A stretch of 64,000 nucleotides of DNA from Noviherbaspirillum sedimenti (lineage in GTDB: Bacteria > Pseudomonadota > Gammaproteobacteria > Burkholderiales > Burkholderiaceae_D), in the NCBI RefSeq assembly GCF_003590835.1, contig NZ_QYUQ01000002.1, positions 124,001 to 188,000 of the forward strand, written 5' to 3'. Shown in pieces: positions 1 to 9,349 of the stretch. Under the pieces are notes generated by a model, which did no database searches, was not told the origin of the DNA, and was given only the letters and a program-made list of their open reading frames with translations. Position numbers and translations under genes: made by a program. Positions within the stretch are counted from its first letter, which is position 1; every line of letters begins with the position of its first letter.

Positions 1-1
1 T

Positions 2-934
2 CATTGCAATGGCTGGTGCTTTCCGTGGACGATTGCGGCGGTCGCCGGCACCCATGTCTGCCTGCGCCGGGTCGAGGCGAAGGCGATCTTTGCGGCAATC
101 CGGGACCATGGCGTCAGCCATTTTTCCGGCGCACCGATCGTGTTGAACGCCATGATCAACGCGCCGGACGACATCAAGGTGCAGGTGACCGACCGTATCG
201 TCGAGTGCACCACCGGCGGCGCTGCGCCGCCGCCGACTGTGATCGAGGGGCTGGAGTCGCTGGGGATGAATGTTACCCAGGTGTATGGCCTGACCGAAGT
301 GTACGGCCCGACAGTCAGTTGCGCCTGGAACCGCGAATGGGATGCGCTGCCGGCAGTCGGGCGGGCGCAGATCAAGGCGCAGCAGGGCGTCTGCTATCAC
401 ATCCAGGAAGACCTGATGGTGGCCAATCCCGATACCCTGACGCCTTGCCCGATGGATGGCCAGACCATCGGCGAAGTGTTCATGCGCGGCAACGCGGTAA
501 TGAAGGGCTATCTGAAAAACGCCGAGGCGACCGCCGAAGCGTTCGCCGGCGGCTGGTTCCACACCGGCGACCTGGGCGTGCTGCATCCGAACGGTTACCT
601 GCAGATCAAGGACCGCTCCAAGGATATCGTGATTTCCGGCGGCGAGAATATTTCCACGATCGAAGTCGAGGATGTGCTGTACCGGCACCCGGCGGTGCTG
701 GAAGCGGCAGTGGTGGCGCGCCCCGATGAAAAATGGGGCGAGACGCCGTGCGCCTTCGTGATGCTGCGGGCGGGCACTGACGCCAGCGAGGCGCAGTTGA
801 TTGCCTTTTGCCGGCAACACCTCGCGCACTTCAAGGCGCCCAAGGCGGTGGTGTTCGGCGCCTTGCCGAAGACTTCCACCGGCAAGGTGCAGAAATTCCT
901 GCTGCGTGAACGCGCAAAAGACCTGAAGAAATAA
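2..934 (+). CDS. Acyl-CoA synthetase (AMP-forming), 5' truncated by window edge
   Basis: This is the C-terminal ~310 residues of an ANL-superfamily acyl-CoA ligase, which activates a carboxylic acid with ATP and CoA. The reading frame is open from base 2, and its first visible residues (HCNGWCFPW) are typical of the N-domain of medium/long-chain acyl-CoA synthetases. Further on it has the GGWFHTGDLG motif (the Asp binds the AMP ribose), the hinge region KDRSKDIVISGGENIS, and the C-terminal PKTSTGKVQK, whose lysine is the usual catalytic lysine of the adenylation step. It lies 38 bp upstream of a periplasmic ligand-binding protein, probably in one operon, which suggests use of an imported acid. 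The substrate cannot be told from sequence. Confidence 0.9.
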   Translation, partial: HCNGWCFPWTIAAVAGTHVCLRRVEAKAIFAAIRDHGVSHFSGAPIVLNAMINAPDDIKVQVTDRIVECTTGGAAPPPTVIEGLESLGMNVTQVYGLTEVYGPTVSCAWNREWDALPAVGRAQIKAQQGVCYHIQEDLMVANPDTLTPCPMDGQTIGEVFMRGNAVMKGYLKNAEATAEAFAGGWFHTGDLGVLHPNGYLQIKDRSKDIVISGGENISTIEVEDVLYRHPAVLEAAVVARPDEKWGETPCAFVMLRAGTDASEAQLIAFCRQHLAHFKAPKAVVFGALPKTSTGKVQKFLLRERAKDLKK

Positions 935-972
935 CAGCACGCACTTCCATTACTTAAACGAGGAGACATGAC

Positions 973-2190
973 ATGAAAATGAAAACACTGGCATCGGCGC
1001 TGTGCGCCGCACTTGGCGCGCTCGCCATGCAAACGGCCGGCGCCGCCGAGGCGATTTCCGACGGCGTCGTCAAGGTCGGCGTGATGACCGACATGTCCGG
1101 GCCGTACTCGGCGCTGGCGGGGCAGGGCAGCGTGCTGGCCGCCAGGATGGCGATCGAGGACATCGGCGGCAAACTGCTCGGCAAGCCGGTCGAGCTGATC
1201 TACACCGACCATTTGAACAAGCCGGATGTGGCGGCCAGCAAGGCGCGCGAATGGTTCGACAGCGACAAGGTCGACATGATCGCCGACCTGGTCACTTCGT
1301 CGGTCGGCCTGGCGGTGCAGCAGGTGGCGAAGGACAAGAACCGCATCACCATGAATTCCGGCGCGGCCAGCGCCGCCCTGACCAACAAGAACTGTTCGCC
1401 GACTGGCGTGCACTGGGTGTATGACACGTTCGCACTGGCCAACGGCACCGGCAATGCGATGGTCAAGGAAGGCAACGATACCTGGTACTTCGTCACCGCC
1501 GATTATGCCTTCGGTCATGCGCTCGAAGGCGATGTGTCGAGCGTCGTCAAGGCGGGCGGCGGCAAGGTGCTGGGCGCGGTGCGGCATCCGCTGGCGGCGT
1601 CCGACTTTTCTTCCTTCCTGATCTCGGCGCAAAGCTCGGGCGCCAAGGCGATCGGCCTGGCCAATGCCGGCACCGACCTGACCAATGCGATCAAGCAGGC
1701 GCGCGAATTCGGCATCAACAAGAAGCAGAAACTGGCTTCCCTGCTGATGTTTGTCACCGATGTGCACAGCCTCGGGCTGGATATGGCGCAGGGGCTGTAC
1801 CTGACCGAAGGGTTCTACTGGGACCTGGATGACGAGACACGGGCGTGGTCCAAGCGCTTCTTCCTGCGCCACAAGAAAATGCCGACCATGGTGCAGGCGG
1901 GCGTGTATTCATCGATGATGCATTACTTCAAGGCGATCAAGGCAGCGGGGACCGACGAGGCGCCGGCAGTGATGGCCAAGATGCGCGAACTGCCGGTGAA
2001 GGACTTTTTCGCGAAGAACGGCAAGCTGCGCGCCGATGGCCGCATGGTGCATGACATGTACCTGATGCAGGTGAAGGCGCCGGCCGAATCGAAGTATCCC
2101 TGGGATTACTACAACGTTCGCCGCGTGATCCCCGCTGATGAGGCCTTCGCGCCGCTGGGCAAGAGCGAATGCCCGCTGCTGAAAAAATAA
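973..2190 (+). CDS. Branched-chain amino acid-type ABC transporter substrate-binding protein
   Basis: This 405-aa periplasmic binding protein belongs to the type I Peripla_BP_6 (LivJ-like) family. It has a clear signal peptide (Lys-rich start, Ala-rich core, cleavage near AGAAEA) followed by the family opening VVKVGVMTDMSGPYS. An RBS (aggaga) precedes the ATG. No permease or ATPase genes follow, so the protein may serve a transporter encoded elsewhere. Proteins of this class beside acyl-CoA ligases in betaproteobacteria often bind aromatic or short-chain acids rather than leucine. That is inference from context, and the ligand is unknown. Confidence 0.85.
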   Translation: MKMKTLASALCAALGALAMQTAGAAEAISDGVVKVGVMTDMSGPYSALAGQGSVLAARMAIEDIGGKLLGKPVELIYTDHLNKPDVAASKAREWFDSDKVDMIADLVTSSVGLAVQQVAKDKNRITMNSGAASAALTNKNCSPTGVHWVYDTFALANGTGNAMVKEGNDTWYFVTADYAFGHALEGDVSSVVKAGGGKVLGAVRHPLAASDFSSFLISAQSSGAKAIGLANAGTDLTNAIKQAREFGINKKQKLASLLMFVTDVHSLGLDMAQGLYLTEGFYWDLDDETRAWSKRFFLRHKKMPTMVQAGVYSSMMHYFKAIKAAGTDEAPAVMAKMRELPVKDFFAKNGKLRADGRMVHDMYLMQVKAPAESKYPWDYYNVRRVIPADEAFAPLGKSECPLLKK

Positions 2191-2240
2191 TCAGGCAGGC
2201 CGGGCGCAGTACCGGCCGCCATCGTCGACAGGGAGAATGC

Positions 2241-3404
2241 ATGGGCGGAAAAGACAATATCTTCGAAGTTCTGCAGGCGCAGGACGGTGTGGGGCTGGTG
2301 GAAAAGCAGGTGTTTACGATGCCGTCCTATACCACCATCGGCGGCAAAACCATCCGGGACGTGCGCATCGGCTATGAAACCTATGGCACGCTGAATGCCC
2401 GCGGCGACAACGCCATCCTGATCGCCCACTACTTTTCCGGGACATCCCATGCGGCCGGCCGCTATGCGACCACTGATACGGAGACCGGTTACTGGGATGC
2501 GATCATCGGGCCGGGCAAGGCGATCGACACCGACCGCTATTTCGTGGTCAGCGCCGACACGCTGGCCAATGTCAATGCCGGCGACAGGAACGCGGTCACG
2601 ACCGGGCCCGCCAGCATTGATCCCGACACCGGCAAGCCTTACGGCATGCGCTTTCCGATCGTGACCATTCGCGATTTTGTCAATGTGCAAAAGGCCCTGG
2701 TCGATGCGCTCGGGATCCGCAAACTGCATGCAGTGGCCGGCCCTTCGATGGGATCGATGCAGGCAATCGAATGGGCGGTCGCGTTTCCCGACATGGTGGA
2801 GCGCGTCGCCGCCGTCATCCCCGCCGGGTTGGAGGCCGATCCCTACCTGGTCGCCACCCTGAATATCTGGATGGCGCCGATCATGCTCGATCCCGACTGG
2901 AACCAGGGCGATTATTACGGTGCCCAGGCGCCGGTCAAGGGACTGGCCGCGACCTTGAAGAACATTATGCTGAATGGCCTGCATCCCGGCTGGGCCAATG
3001 CCGCCTGCGGCCGCAAGCCGGCGTTGGCAGCCGACGACATGCTGCGGGATTTTGGCGGCCGATTTCTGATCGAGACAACACTCGAGCAGGTTGGGCTGAT
3101 GCGCGCGGATATGCTGGATGCCAATTCACTGTTGTATACGGCCAAGGCATGCCAGCTGTTTTCGATCGCTCACCAGGGCACGTTGCAGGATGCGGCACGC
3201 GGCATCAAGGGCAAGGTCTTGCTGATGCCAGCGGTATCCGATTTGCTGATGTTGCCGGATTATGCAAGGAAGGCGGCAGAACTGCTGCGTGCTTGCGGCA
3301 AGCAGGTGGACTACGTCGAATTGCAAGGCGTTGGCGGTCATTTCGATGGCTTGCAGGCGATCGGGCAAGCCGGATCGGCATTGAGGCATTTCATCGACAC
3401 ATGA
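2241..3404 (+). CDS. Alpha/beta hydrolase of the homoserine O-acetyltransferase (MetX) family
   Basis: This 387-aa protein has the MetX-like alpha/beta-hydrolase fold. Near the N-terminus is IGYETYGTLNARGDN, followed by the oxyanion/His region HYFSGTSHAAGR and the nucleophile elbow GPSMGSMQ. The C-terminal catalytic His is probably in GVGGHFDG. The open frame extends 72 bp further 5' into the previous gene, but the ATG at 2241 has a good Shine-Dalgarno (gggaga, 6 bp away) and gives a normal length. It sits after the binding protein, not with met genes, so it may act on another acyl ester or thioester. Members outside met loci are often hydrolases of unknown substrate. Confidence 0.75.
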   Translation: MGGKDNIFEVLQAQDGVGLVEKQVFTMPSYTTIGGKTIRDVRIGYETYGTLNARGDNAILIAHYFSGTSHAAGRYATTDTETGYWDAIIGPGKAIDTDRYFVVSADTLANVNAGDRNAVTTGPASIDPDTGKPYGMRFPIVTIRDFVNVQKALVDALGIRKLHAVAGPSMGSMQAIEWAVAFPDMVERVAAVIPAGLEADPYLVATLNIWMAPIMLDPDWNQGDYYGAQAPVKGLAATLKNIMLNGLHPGWANAACGRKPALAADDMLRDFGGRFLIETTLEQVGLMRADMLDANSLLYTAKACQLFSIAHQGTLQDAARGIKGKVLLMPAVSDLLMLPDYARKAAELLRACGKQVDYVELQGVGGHFDGLQAIGQAGSALRHFIDT

Positions 3405-3535
3405 GCACGTGCCGCAAGGACGTCGTCAGCGGTCGCCAGGGCGGATGGAAAATTATTGCAATCGCAATTGTTTGCGTCGCGACAGGATTCTTGCACGCTT
3501 TTGCGGGAACGCCCCTGCCAATAAGTTGTCTTTGA
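3401..3535 (+). CDS. Possible 44-aa membrane peptide (hypothetical)
   Basis: This short open frame starts with an ATGA overlap on the stop of the MetX-like gene. It encodes a basic N-terminus followed by one hydrophobic stretch (GWKIIAIAIVCVATGFLHA), as expected for a small single-pass membrane peptide. No family is recognised, and the frame could be fortuitous. Confidence 0.2.
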   Translation: MSTCRKDVVSGRQGGWKIIAIAIVCVATGFLHAFAGTPLPISCL

Positions 3536-3614
3536 AATAATTCTGTCACATGGGTGTCATTTTTCGTTGGGCCTGCGGATCGTGGCGACAGGCGAGCGCG
3601 GTATAATGCGCGCC

Positions 3615-5003
3615 ATGAATAACCGTGCTGATCCGCAATTAGAAGCCCTTCGTGTCCCGCCCCATTCGATCGAGGCGGAGCAATCTGTTTTAGGTGGTTT
3701 GCTGCTTGATAACGCAGCCTATGACCGCATCGCCGACCTCGTCAGCGCCGAAGATTTTTACCGCTACGACCACCGCGTCATCTACCAGCATATTATCAAG
3801 CTGATCGCCGCCTCCAGGCCTGCCGACGTCATCACTGTCTATGAAGCGCTGAGCGTCACCGGCAAGGCCGAGGAAGTCGGTGGTCTGTCGTACCTGAACG
3901 CGCTGGCGCAAAATACGCCTTCGGCGGCGAACATCCGCCGCTATTCCGAGATCGTTCGCGACCGCGGCGTGCTGCGCAAGCTGATTACCGTGTCCGACGA
4001 GATCGCCAGCAGTGCTTTCAACCCGCAAGGCAAGGAAGTCAAGCAGATGCTGGACGAGGCCGAGTCCAAGATCTTCGCTATTGCAGAAGATGGCGCGCGC
4101 GGTGCCCAGGGCTTTCTGGAAATCCAGCCGCTGCTGACCCAGGTGGTGGAGCGCATTGACGAACTGTACAACCGCGACAATACCAGCGACGTCACCGGCG
4201 TGCCGACCGGCCTGATTGATCTCGACAAGATGACTTCCGGCCTGCAGCCGGGCGATCTGATCATCGTCGCCGGCCGTCCGTCGATGGGCAAGACGGCATT
4301 TTCGGTGAATATCGGCGAGAACGTCGCCATCGAAAGCGGTTTGCCGGTGGCGATCTTTTCGATGGAAATGGGCGGCGCCCAGCTGGCCATGCGTATGCTT
4401 GGGTCGGTCGGCAAGCTGGACCAGCACCGCCTGCGCACCGGCCGCCTGATCGACGAGGACTGGCCGCGCCTGACGCATGCCATCCAGAAGCTGAACGATG
4501 CGCAGATCTTCATCGACGAGACCCCGGCCCTGAATCCGATCGAGTTGCGCGCGCGCGCGCGCCGCCTGTCGCGCCAGTGCGGCAAGCTCGGCCTGATCAT
4601 CATCGACTACATACAGCTGATGTCAGGCAATTCCCAGGGCGAGAACCGCGCCACCGAAATCTCGGAAATCTCGCGCAGCCTGAAAGGCCTGGCCAAGGAG
4701 CTGAATTGCCCGGTGATCGCACTGTCGCAGCTGAACCGCTCGCTGGAGCAGCGCCCCAACAAGCGTCCGATCATGTCCGATCTGCGCGAATCGGGCGCCA
4801 TCGAACAGGATGCCGACGTGATCCTGTTCGTCTATCGCGACAAGGTCTACAACCCGGACACGCCCGACCAGGATGCCGCCGAGATCATCATCGGCAAGCA
4901 GCGTAACGGCCCGATCGGCACGGTGCGCCTGACCTTCCTCGGCCAGTACACCAAGTTCGACAATTACGCCGGCGGCGGCTCGGCGTTCATGGACAACGAA
5001 TAA
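3615..5003 (+). CDS. dnaB: Replicative DNA helicase DnaB
   Basis: This 462-aa hexameric 5'-3' helicase acts at the replication fork and interacts with DnaG and the DnaC-type loader. The N-terminal domain starts at PPHSIEAEQSVLGGLLLD, and the RecA-like domain has Walker A GRPSMGKTAF, Walker B LGLIIIDYIQLM, and the C-terminal QRNGPIGT with the arginine finger. Length is normal. The frame is open upstream to a TTG at 3567, but the ATG at 3615 (MNNRADPQ) gives the usual N-terminus. An in-frame ATG at 3606 is the alternative. There is no strong Shine-Dalgarno at either. Confidence 0.95.
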   Translation: MNNRADPQLEALRVPPHSIEAEQSVLGGLLLDNAAYDRIADLVSAEDFYRYDHRVIYQHIIKLIAASRPADVITVYEALSVTGKAEEVGGLSYLNALAQNTPSAANIRRYSEIVRDRGVLRKLITVSDEIASSAFNPQGKEVKQMLDEAESKIFAIAEDGARGAQGFLEIQPLLTQVVERIDELYNRDNTSDVTGVPTGLIDLDKMTSGLQPGDLIIVAGRPSMGKTAFSVNIGENVAIESGLPVAIFSMEMGGAQLAMRMLGSVGKLDQHRLRTGRLIDEDWPRLTHAIQKLNDAQIFIDETPALNPIELRARARRLSRQCGKLGLIIIDYIQLMSGNSQGENRATEISEISRSLKGLAKELNCPVIALSQLNRSLEQRPNKRPIMSDLRESGAIEQDADVILFVYRDKVYNPDTPDQDAAEIIIGKQRNGPIGTVRLTFLGQYTKFDNYAGGGSAFMDNE

Positions 5004-5069
5004 TAAAAAACAAAGAATAATAATTAACCAATAATTTACAAAGCAGTTATTTCGGAAGAGAGAGTAAGC

Positions 5070-5696
5070 ATGTTCGGACGATTGATGCCCACTGAAGGCA
5101 AATTCTTTGATTATTTCAACCAGCACGCGGAGCTTTGCGTCAAAGGCGCCGCCGAGATGGTGGCGATGATGACCAATTTCGATGATCTTGAAAACCGCGT
5201 GCACGCGATTGAAAGCATCGAAAAGCAGGCTGACAAGGTGACCCATGTCACCATCGAGATGCTGCACAAGACCTTCATCACGCCGCTCGACCGCGATGAC
5301 ATCCATAGCCTGATCGTGCGCATGGACGATATTCTCGATCTGCTGGAAGACGCTGCGCAAACCGTGTCGCTGTATGACATCAAGGACACCACGCCGGAAG
5401 CCAAGCGACTGGCCGAGCTGTGCCTGGCCTCGACGGAAAAAGTCAAGCTGGCGGTCGGCATGCTCCACAACATGGAAAATTCGCACAAGATCCTCGAGAT
5501 CTGCACCGAGATCGATCGCCTCGAGGCCGATGCCGATCATGTCTTCCGCGCGGCCATGTCCAAGCTGTTCCGCGAAGAGCCTGATGTGCGCAACCTGATC
5601 AAGTACAAGGCGATCTACGAAATCCTCGAAACGGTCACCGACCGTTGCGAAGACGTCGCCAACATCCTCCAGGCCATCATCGTCGAAAACGCCTGA
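5070..5696 (+). CDS. DUF47 / PhoU-like phosphate transport accessory protein
   Basis: This 208-aa all-helical protein of the DUF47 family (related to PhoU) is usually encoded directly before a Pit phosphate transporter and thought to modulate it. Typical stretches are FNQHAELCVKGA, IESIEKQADKVTH and FITPLDRDDIHSL, where acidic motifs of the PhoU fold bind metal ions. It has a purine-rich Shine-Dalgarno (ggaagagagag) and lies 13 bp before pit, so the two are one operon. Confidence 0.9.
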   Translation: MFGRLMPTEGKFFDYFNQHAELCVKGAAEMVAMMTNFDDLENRVHAIESIEKQADKVTHVTIEMLHKTFITPLDRDDIHSLIVRMDDILDLLEDAAQTVSLYDIKDTTPEAKRLAELCLASTEKVKLAVGMLHNMENSHKILEICTEIDRLEADADHVFRAAMSKLFREEPDVRNLIKYKAIYEILETVTDRCEDVANILQAIIVENA

Positions 5697-5709
5697 GGGT
5701 TCCGAGTTC

Positions 5710-6720
5710 ATGCAAACCCTCCAAATCAGTATTTATGTACTGGGATTCCTGGTCCTGCTGGCGCTGCTGTTCGATTTCATGAACGGCTTCCACGATGCCG
5801 CGAATGCCATCGCCACGGTGGTCTCGACCGGCGTGCTCAAGCCGCAGAACGCCGTCATGATGGCGGCCTTCTTCAACTTCATCGCCATTTTCGTGTTCCA
5901 TTTGAGTGTGGCGGCGACGGTCGGCAAGGGCACCATCGATCCGTCGGTGGTCGACCACTATGTGATTTTCGGCGCGCTGGTCGGGGCCATCGCCTGGAAT
6001 GCGCTGACCTGGTACTACGGCATTCCTTCATCATCGTCGCATGCCCTGATCGGCGGCCTGGTGGGTGCCGCCGTGGCCAAGGCGGGCACCGGCTCGCTGG
6101 TGTCGGCCGGTCTGATCAAGATCATCGCCTTCATCGTGCTGTCGCCGTTGCTGGGATTCTTGTTCGGCACACTCATGATGGTGCTGGTGTCCTGGCTGTT
6201 CGTGCGCAGCACGCCGGGCAAGGTGGACAAATGGTTCCGCCGCCTGCAACTGGTATCGGCCTCGATGTACAGCCTGGGGCATGGCGGCAATGATGCGCAA
6301 AAGACCATGGGCATCATCTGGATGCTGCTGATCGCCGCCGGCGTTACTGCCGCCGACGATCCCATGCCGCCGCTATGGGTGATCGTCAGTTGTTACGCAG
6401 CCATCGGCCTTGGCACGCTGTTCGGCGGCTGGCGCATTGTCAAGACCATGGGGCAGAAGATCACCAAGCTCAAACCGGTGGGCGGCTTCTGCGCCGAGAC
6501 CGGCGGCGCCATCACGCTGTTTCTGGCCACTGCGCTGGGCATTCCGGTGTCCACCACCCACACGATCACTGGCGCCATCGTCGGTGTCGGCTCGGCCAAA
6601 AAGACGTCGGCGGTGCGCTGGGGCGTCGCCGGCAACATCGTCTGGGCCTGGATTTTCACCATCCCGGCATCGGCCTTCATGGCAGCGATCGCCTGGTGGG
6701 TCGGCACCTTGTTCCTGTAA
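5710..6720 (+). CDS. pit: Low-affinity inorganic phosphate transporter (Pit family)
   Basis: This 336-aa inner-membrane carrier couples metal-phosphate uptake to protons. It contains both signature repeats of the family, MNGFHDAANAIATVV near the N-terminus and GHGGNDAQKTMG in the second half, plus the SSSHALIGG and STTHTITGAI loops. About ten hydrophobic segments are visible. It follows the DUF47 gene and ends at a strong bidirectional terminator shared with phoH. Confidence 0.93.
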   Translation: MQTLQISIYVLGFLVLLALLFDFMNGFHDAANAIATVVSTGVLKPQNAVMMAAFFNFIAIFVFHLSVAATVGKGTIDPSVVDHYVIFGALVGAIAWNALTWYYGIPSSSSHALIGGLVGAAVAKAGTGSLVSAGLIKIIAFIVLSPLLGFLFGTLMMVLVSWLFVRSTPGKVDKWFRRLQLVSASMYSLGHGGNDAQKTMGIIWMLLIAAGVTAADDPMPPLWVIVSCYAAIGLGTLFGGWRIVKTMGQKITKLKPVGGFCAETGGAITLFLATALGIPVSTTHTITGAIVGVGSAKKTSAVRWGVAGNIVWAWIFTIPASAFMAAIAWWVGTLFL

Positions 6721-6754
6721 CGCCGCGAAGGCTACGCAAGCCAGCCAGCGTCAT

Positions 6755-6793
6755 AAAAAAAGCCTGCTCCACGTTCGCGGAGCAGGCTTTTTT
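6755..6793. terminator. Bidirectional Rho-independent terminator between pit and phoH
   Basis: A perfect 10-bp inverted repeat (agcctgctcc / ggagcaggct, 8-nt loop) is flanked by a run of A on the left and T on the right. It can therefore terminate both the rightward pit operon and the leftward phoH gene. Confidence 0.9.
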
Positions 6794-6829
6794 GTGCCCG
6801 CTCGGGGCGGGCCTTACATTACCTTACAT

Positions 6830-8557
6830 TTACAGCACGTCGCTGGCGTAATCAGCCAGGCGCGAGCGTTCGCCGCGCGCCAGGGTGATGTGGCCGCCGT
6901 GCTGCCAGCCCTTGAAGCGGTCCACCACATAGGTCAGGCCGCTCGACCCCTCGGTCAGGTAGGGCGTGTCGATCTGCGCGATATTGCCCAGGCAAACGAT
7001 CTTGGTGCCGGGACCGGCCCGCGTGACCAGGGTCTTCATCTGCTTGGGCGTCAGGTTCTGCGCTTCATCGATGATCAGGAACTTGTTGACGAAGGTGCGT
7101 CCGCGCATGAAGTTGAGCGACTTGATCTTGATGCGCGAGCGGATCAGGTCTTGCGTGGCCGCGCGCCCCCATTCGCCGGCGTCGGAATCCGACTTGTTGA
7201 GCACTTCGAGGTTGTCGTCGAAGGCGCCCATCCATGGCGACATCTTTTCTTCCTCGGTGCCGGGCAGGAAGCCGATGTCTTCGCCCACCGGCACCGTCAC
7301 GCGGGTGACGATGATCTCGTTGTAGAGCTTGGTTTCCAGTACTTGCGCCAGGCCCGCCGCCAGCGCCAGCAGGGTCTTGCCGGTGCCGGCCTGGCCGAGC
7401 AGGGTGACAAAGTCGCACTCCGGGTTCATCAGGATGTTGAGGGCGAAATTCTGCTCGCGGTTGCGCGCGGTGATGCCCCACACATTGTTCTTGGTGTGGC
7501 CGTAGTCGCGCAAGGTCTGGATGACCGCGGTCTTGCCATTGATTTGCCGGACCTGGCCGTAGAAGGATGCTTCGCCATTCTTCGGTTCGAGATAGACGAG
7601 CTGGTTGACCAGCATGGACGGCACCTGCGGCCCGGTCAGGCGGTAGAACGTGGCGCTGGCGCCCTGCTTGTTTTCCTGCCAGGATTCCATGCCCTTGCCA
7701 TGCTTGTTCCAGAAGTCGTCCTGCAATTGCATGACGCCGGAATACAGCAGGTCGGTGTCTTCCAGCACATGGTCGTTGAAGTACTCTTCTGCCGGCAAGC
7801 CCAATGCGCGCGCCTTGATGCGCATGTTGATGTCTTTCGACACCAGCACGATCGGACGGCCCGGGTATTCAACTTCGAGGGCACGGATCACCGCGAGGAT
7901 CTGGTTGTCGCCCTTGCCGATTGGTAGGCCTTCCGGCAATTCGCCGCCCTGCAGCTTGGTCTGGAAGAACAGGCAGCCTTTGGCATCCTTGTTGCCCAGC
8001 TTGGCGAGCGGAATGCCGTTCTCGATTTCGTGCTCGCTGGTGCCGCTGACCAGGCCATCCAGGTAGCGCGATACCTGGCGCGCATTGCGGGCGACTTCCG
8101 ACATGCCTTTCTTGTGGTTGTCGAGCTCTTCCAGGGTGACCATCGGCAGGTAGACGTCATGCTCCTCGAAGCGGAACAGCGCGGTCGGGTCGTGCATCAG
8201 GACGTTGGTGTCGAGTACGAACAGCTTGGTCACGCCCAGCTTGTCGCCGACGCGGCTGGCAGCCGATTTGATGCGGGTATCGACGGACTTCTGTTGCGTT
8301 ACGGCGCGAGGCTTTTCTGCCGGCGGCGTTATCTTGCCGCGAGCGCTCGGGCTTACTGCGGGCGGTGTTGCCGGTGCCGGTGCTGGCGCTGCCTGGACCA
8401 GCGCAGCTTTTAACGGTGCAGCTTTTGCCTGCGGCGCTTTTGCCTGTGGCACGGCTGCCAGGGTCAGGGGCTTGGCGGGTTTGCCTTTTTCCAGTTTCGG
8501 ATAGTCTTTCGGGGAGAGCAGGCTTGCGGGTTTGGCCGGCAATTTTGGCAGGGGCAT
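6830..8557 (-). CDS. phoH: PhoH2-type PIN domain-PhoH ATPase
   Basis: This 575-aa protein has an Ala/Pro/Lys-rich low-complexity N-terminus (~residues 1-90), a PIN nuclease domain starting at LFVLDTNVLMHDP (metal-binding Asp), and a PhoH ATPase domain with Walker A GQAGTGKTLLAL near residue 387 and Walker B FLIIDEAQNL. PhoH2 proteins are described as RNA helicase/ribonucleases. The ATG at 8557 has a good gtgagg Shine-Dalgarno. The TTG one codon upstream is unlikely to be used. Confidence 0.92.
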   Translation of the reverse strand: MPLPKLPAKPASLLSPKDYPKLEKGKPAKPLTLAAVPQAKAPQAKAAPLKAALVQAAPAPAPATPPAVSPSARGKITPPAEKPRAVTQQKSVDTRIKSAASRVGDKLGVTKLFVLDTNVLMHDPTALFRFEEHDVYLPMVTLEELDNHKKGMSEVARNARQVSRYLDGLVSGTSEHEIENGIPLAKLGNKDAKGCLFFQTKLQGGELPEGLPIGKGDNQILAVIRALEVEYPGRPIVLVSKDINMRIKARALGLPAEEYFNDHVLEDTDLLYSGVMQLQDDFWNKHGKGMESWQENKQGASATFYRLTGPQVPSMLVNQLVYLEPKNGEASFYGQVRQINGKTAVIQTLRDYGHTKNNVWGITARNREQNFALNILMNPECDFVTLLGQAGTGKTLLALAAGLAQVLETKLYNEIIVTRVTVPVGEDIGFLPGTEEEKMSPWMGAFDDNLEVLNKSDSDAGEWGRAATQDLIRSRIKIKSLNFMRGRTFVNKFLIIDEAQNLTPKQMKTLVTRAGPGTKIVCLGNIAQIDTPYLTEGSSGLTYVVDRFKGWQHGGHITLARGERSRLADYASDVL

Positions 8558-8651
8558 CAAGACCTCACTTTAAACGTTGGAAAATGACCACTTCGGGAAT
8601 GGCGTGGCGCAAGCCATGCGGAAGAACAGCGGATAGTGCAGAAGATGAAAT

Positions 8652-8699
8652 AAAAAAAGCCGTTTTGGAGGGCATGTGCCAGCTCCAGGAACGGCTTTC
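8652..8699 (-). terminator. Terminator of the peroxiredoxin gene
   Basis: An interrupted inverted repeat (aaagccgtt...ggag / ctcc...aacggcttt) precedes a seven-T run when read on the minus strand, just downstream of the bcp stop. Confidence 0.7.
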
Positions 8700-8748
8700 T
8701 GTAAGTAAGATTTTTTGGTTTCAAAGACTTAGCGAATCAGCATACGGA

Positions 8749-9225
8749 TCAGGCAAGCGTCTTGACATATTCCAGCACTTCGTCAACGTGTCCGGGGACT
8801 TTCACTCCACGCCATTCTTTCACCAATTTGCCGGCGCCGTCAATCACAAATGTACTGCGCTCGATGCCGCGGACCTGTTTGCCATACATCATTTTCTGTT
8901 TCATGACGTTAAACTGGCCGCAAACCGCTTCATCCGCATCGGAAATCAGGTCGAACGGCATTTCCAGCTTGCCCTTGAAGTTTTCATGGGAGCGCAGGCT
9001 GTCGCGGCTGAGGCCGAAAATTTCCGTATTGGCAGCCTGGAATTCCGGGTACAGGTCGCGAAAGCGCATGCTTTCGGTGGTGCAGCCGGGGGTGTTGTCT
9101 TTTGGGTAGAAAAACAGCACCAGCGTCTTGCCGCGGTAATCGGCCAGGGTAAATGTCTGTTCGCCGGTCATCGGCGCGGAAAACTCGGGGACGGTCAGAT
9201 TGAGTGCGGATAGGCTTTCTGCCAC
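8749..9225 (-). CDS. bcp: Thioredoxin-dependent peroxiredoxin, Bcp/PrxQ type
   Basis: This 158-aa cytoplasmic peroxidase reduces H2O2 and organic hydroperoxides. The peroxidatic cysteine lies in the family motif FYPKDNTPGCTTES. The resolving cysteine five residues later found in many PrxQ proteins is absent here. A second cysteine (EAVCGQF) lies in the C-terminal half, so the enzyme may be the 1-Cys or atypical form. Transcribed divergently from the following hypothetical gene's side and ended by its own terminator. Confidence 0.92.
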   Translation of the reverse strand: MAESLSALNLTVPEFSAPMTGEQTFTLADYRGKTLVLFFYPKDNTPGCTTESMRFRDLYPEFQAANTEIFGLSRDSLRSHENFKGKLEMPFDLISDADEAVCGQFNVMKQKMMYGKQVRGIERSTFVIDGAGKLVKEWRGVKVPGHVDEVLEYVKTLA

Positions 9226-9349
9226 GGGGGATCTCCTGATGGTGGTCGTCTGTGGCCCACAAGGGGGTGAGGGCGAGGGAATGCTTTTATCCGTAGAAAA
9301 ATGGGGTCGGATTTCCGCGTTTCAAGTCTTTCAATTGAAAAATCGGCAC

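Noticed and set aside
3602..3607. TATAAT as the dnaB -10 box
   Set aside because: No -35 at a usable spacing, and transcription would start at the ATG itself. A perfect hexamer alone is weak evidence.
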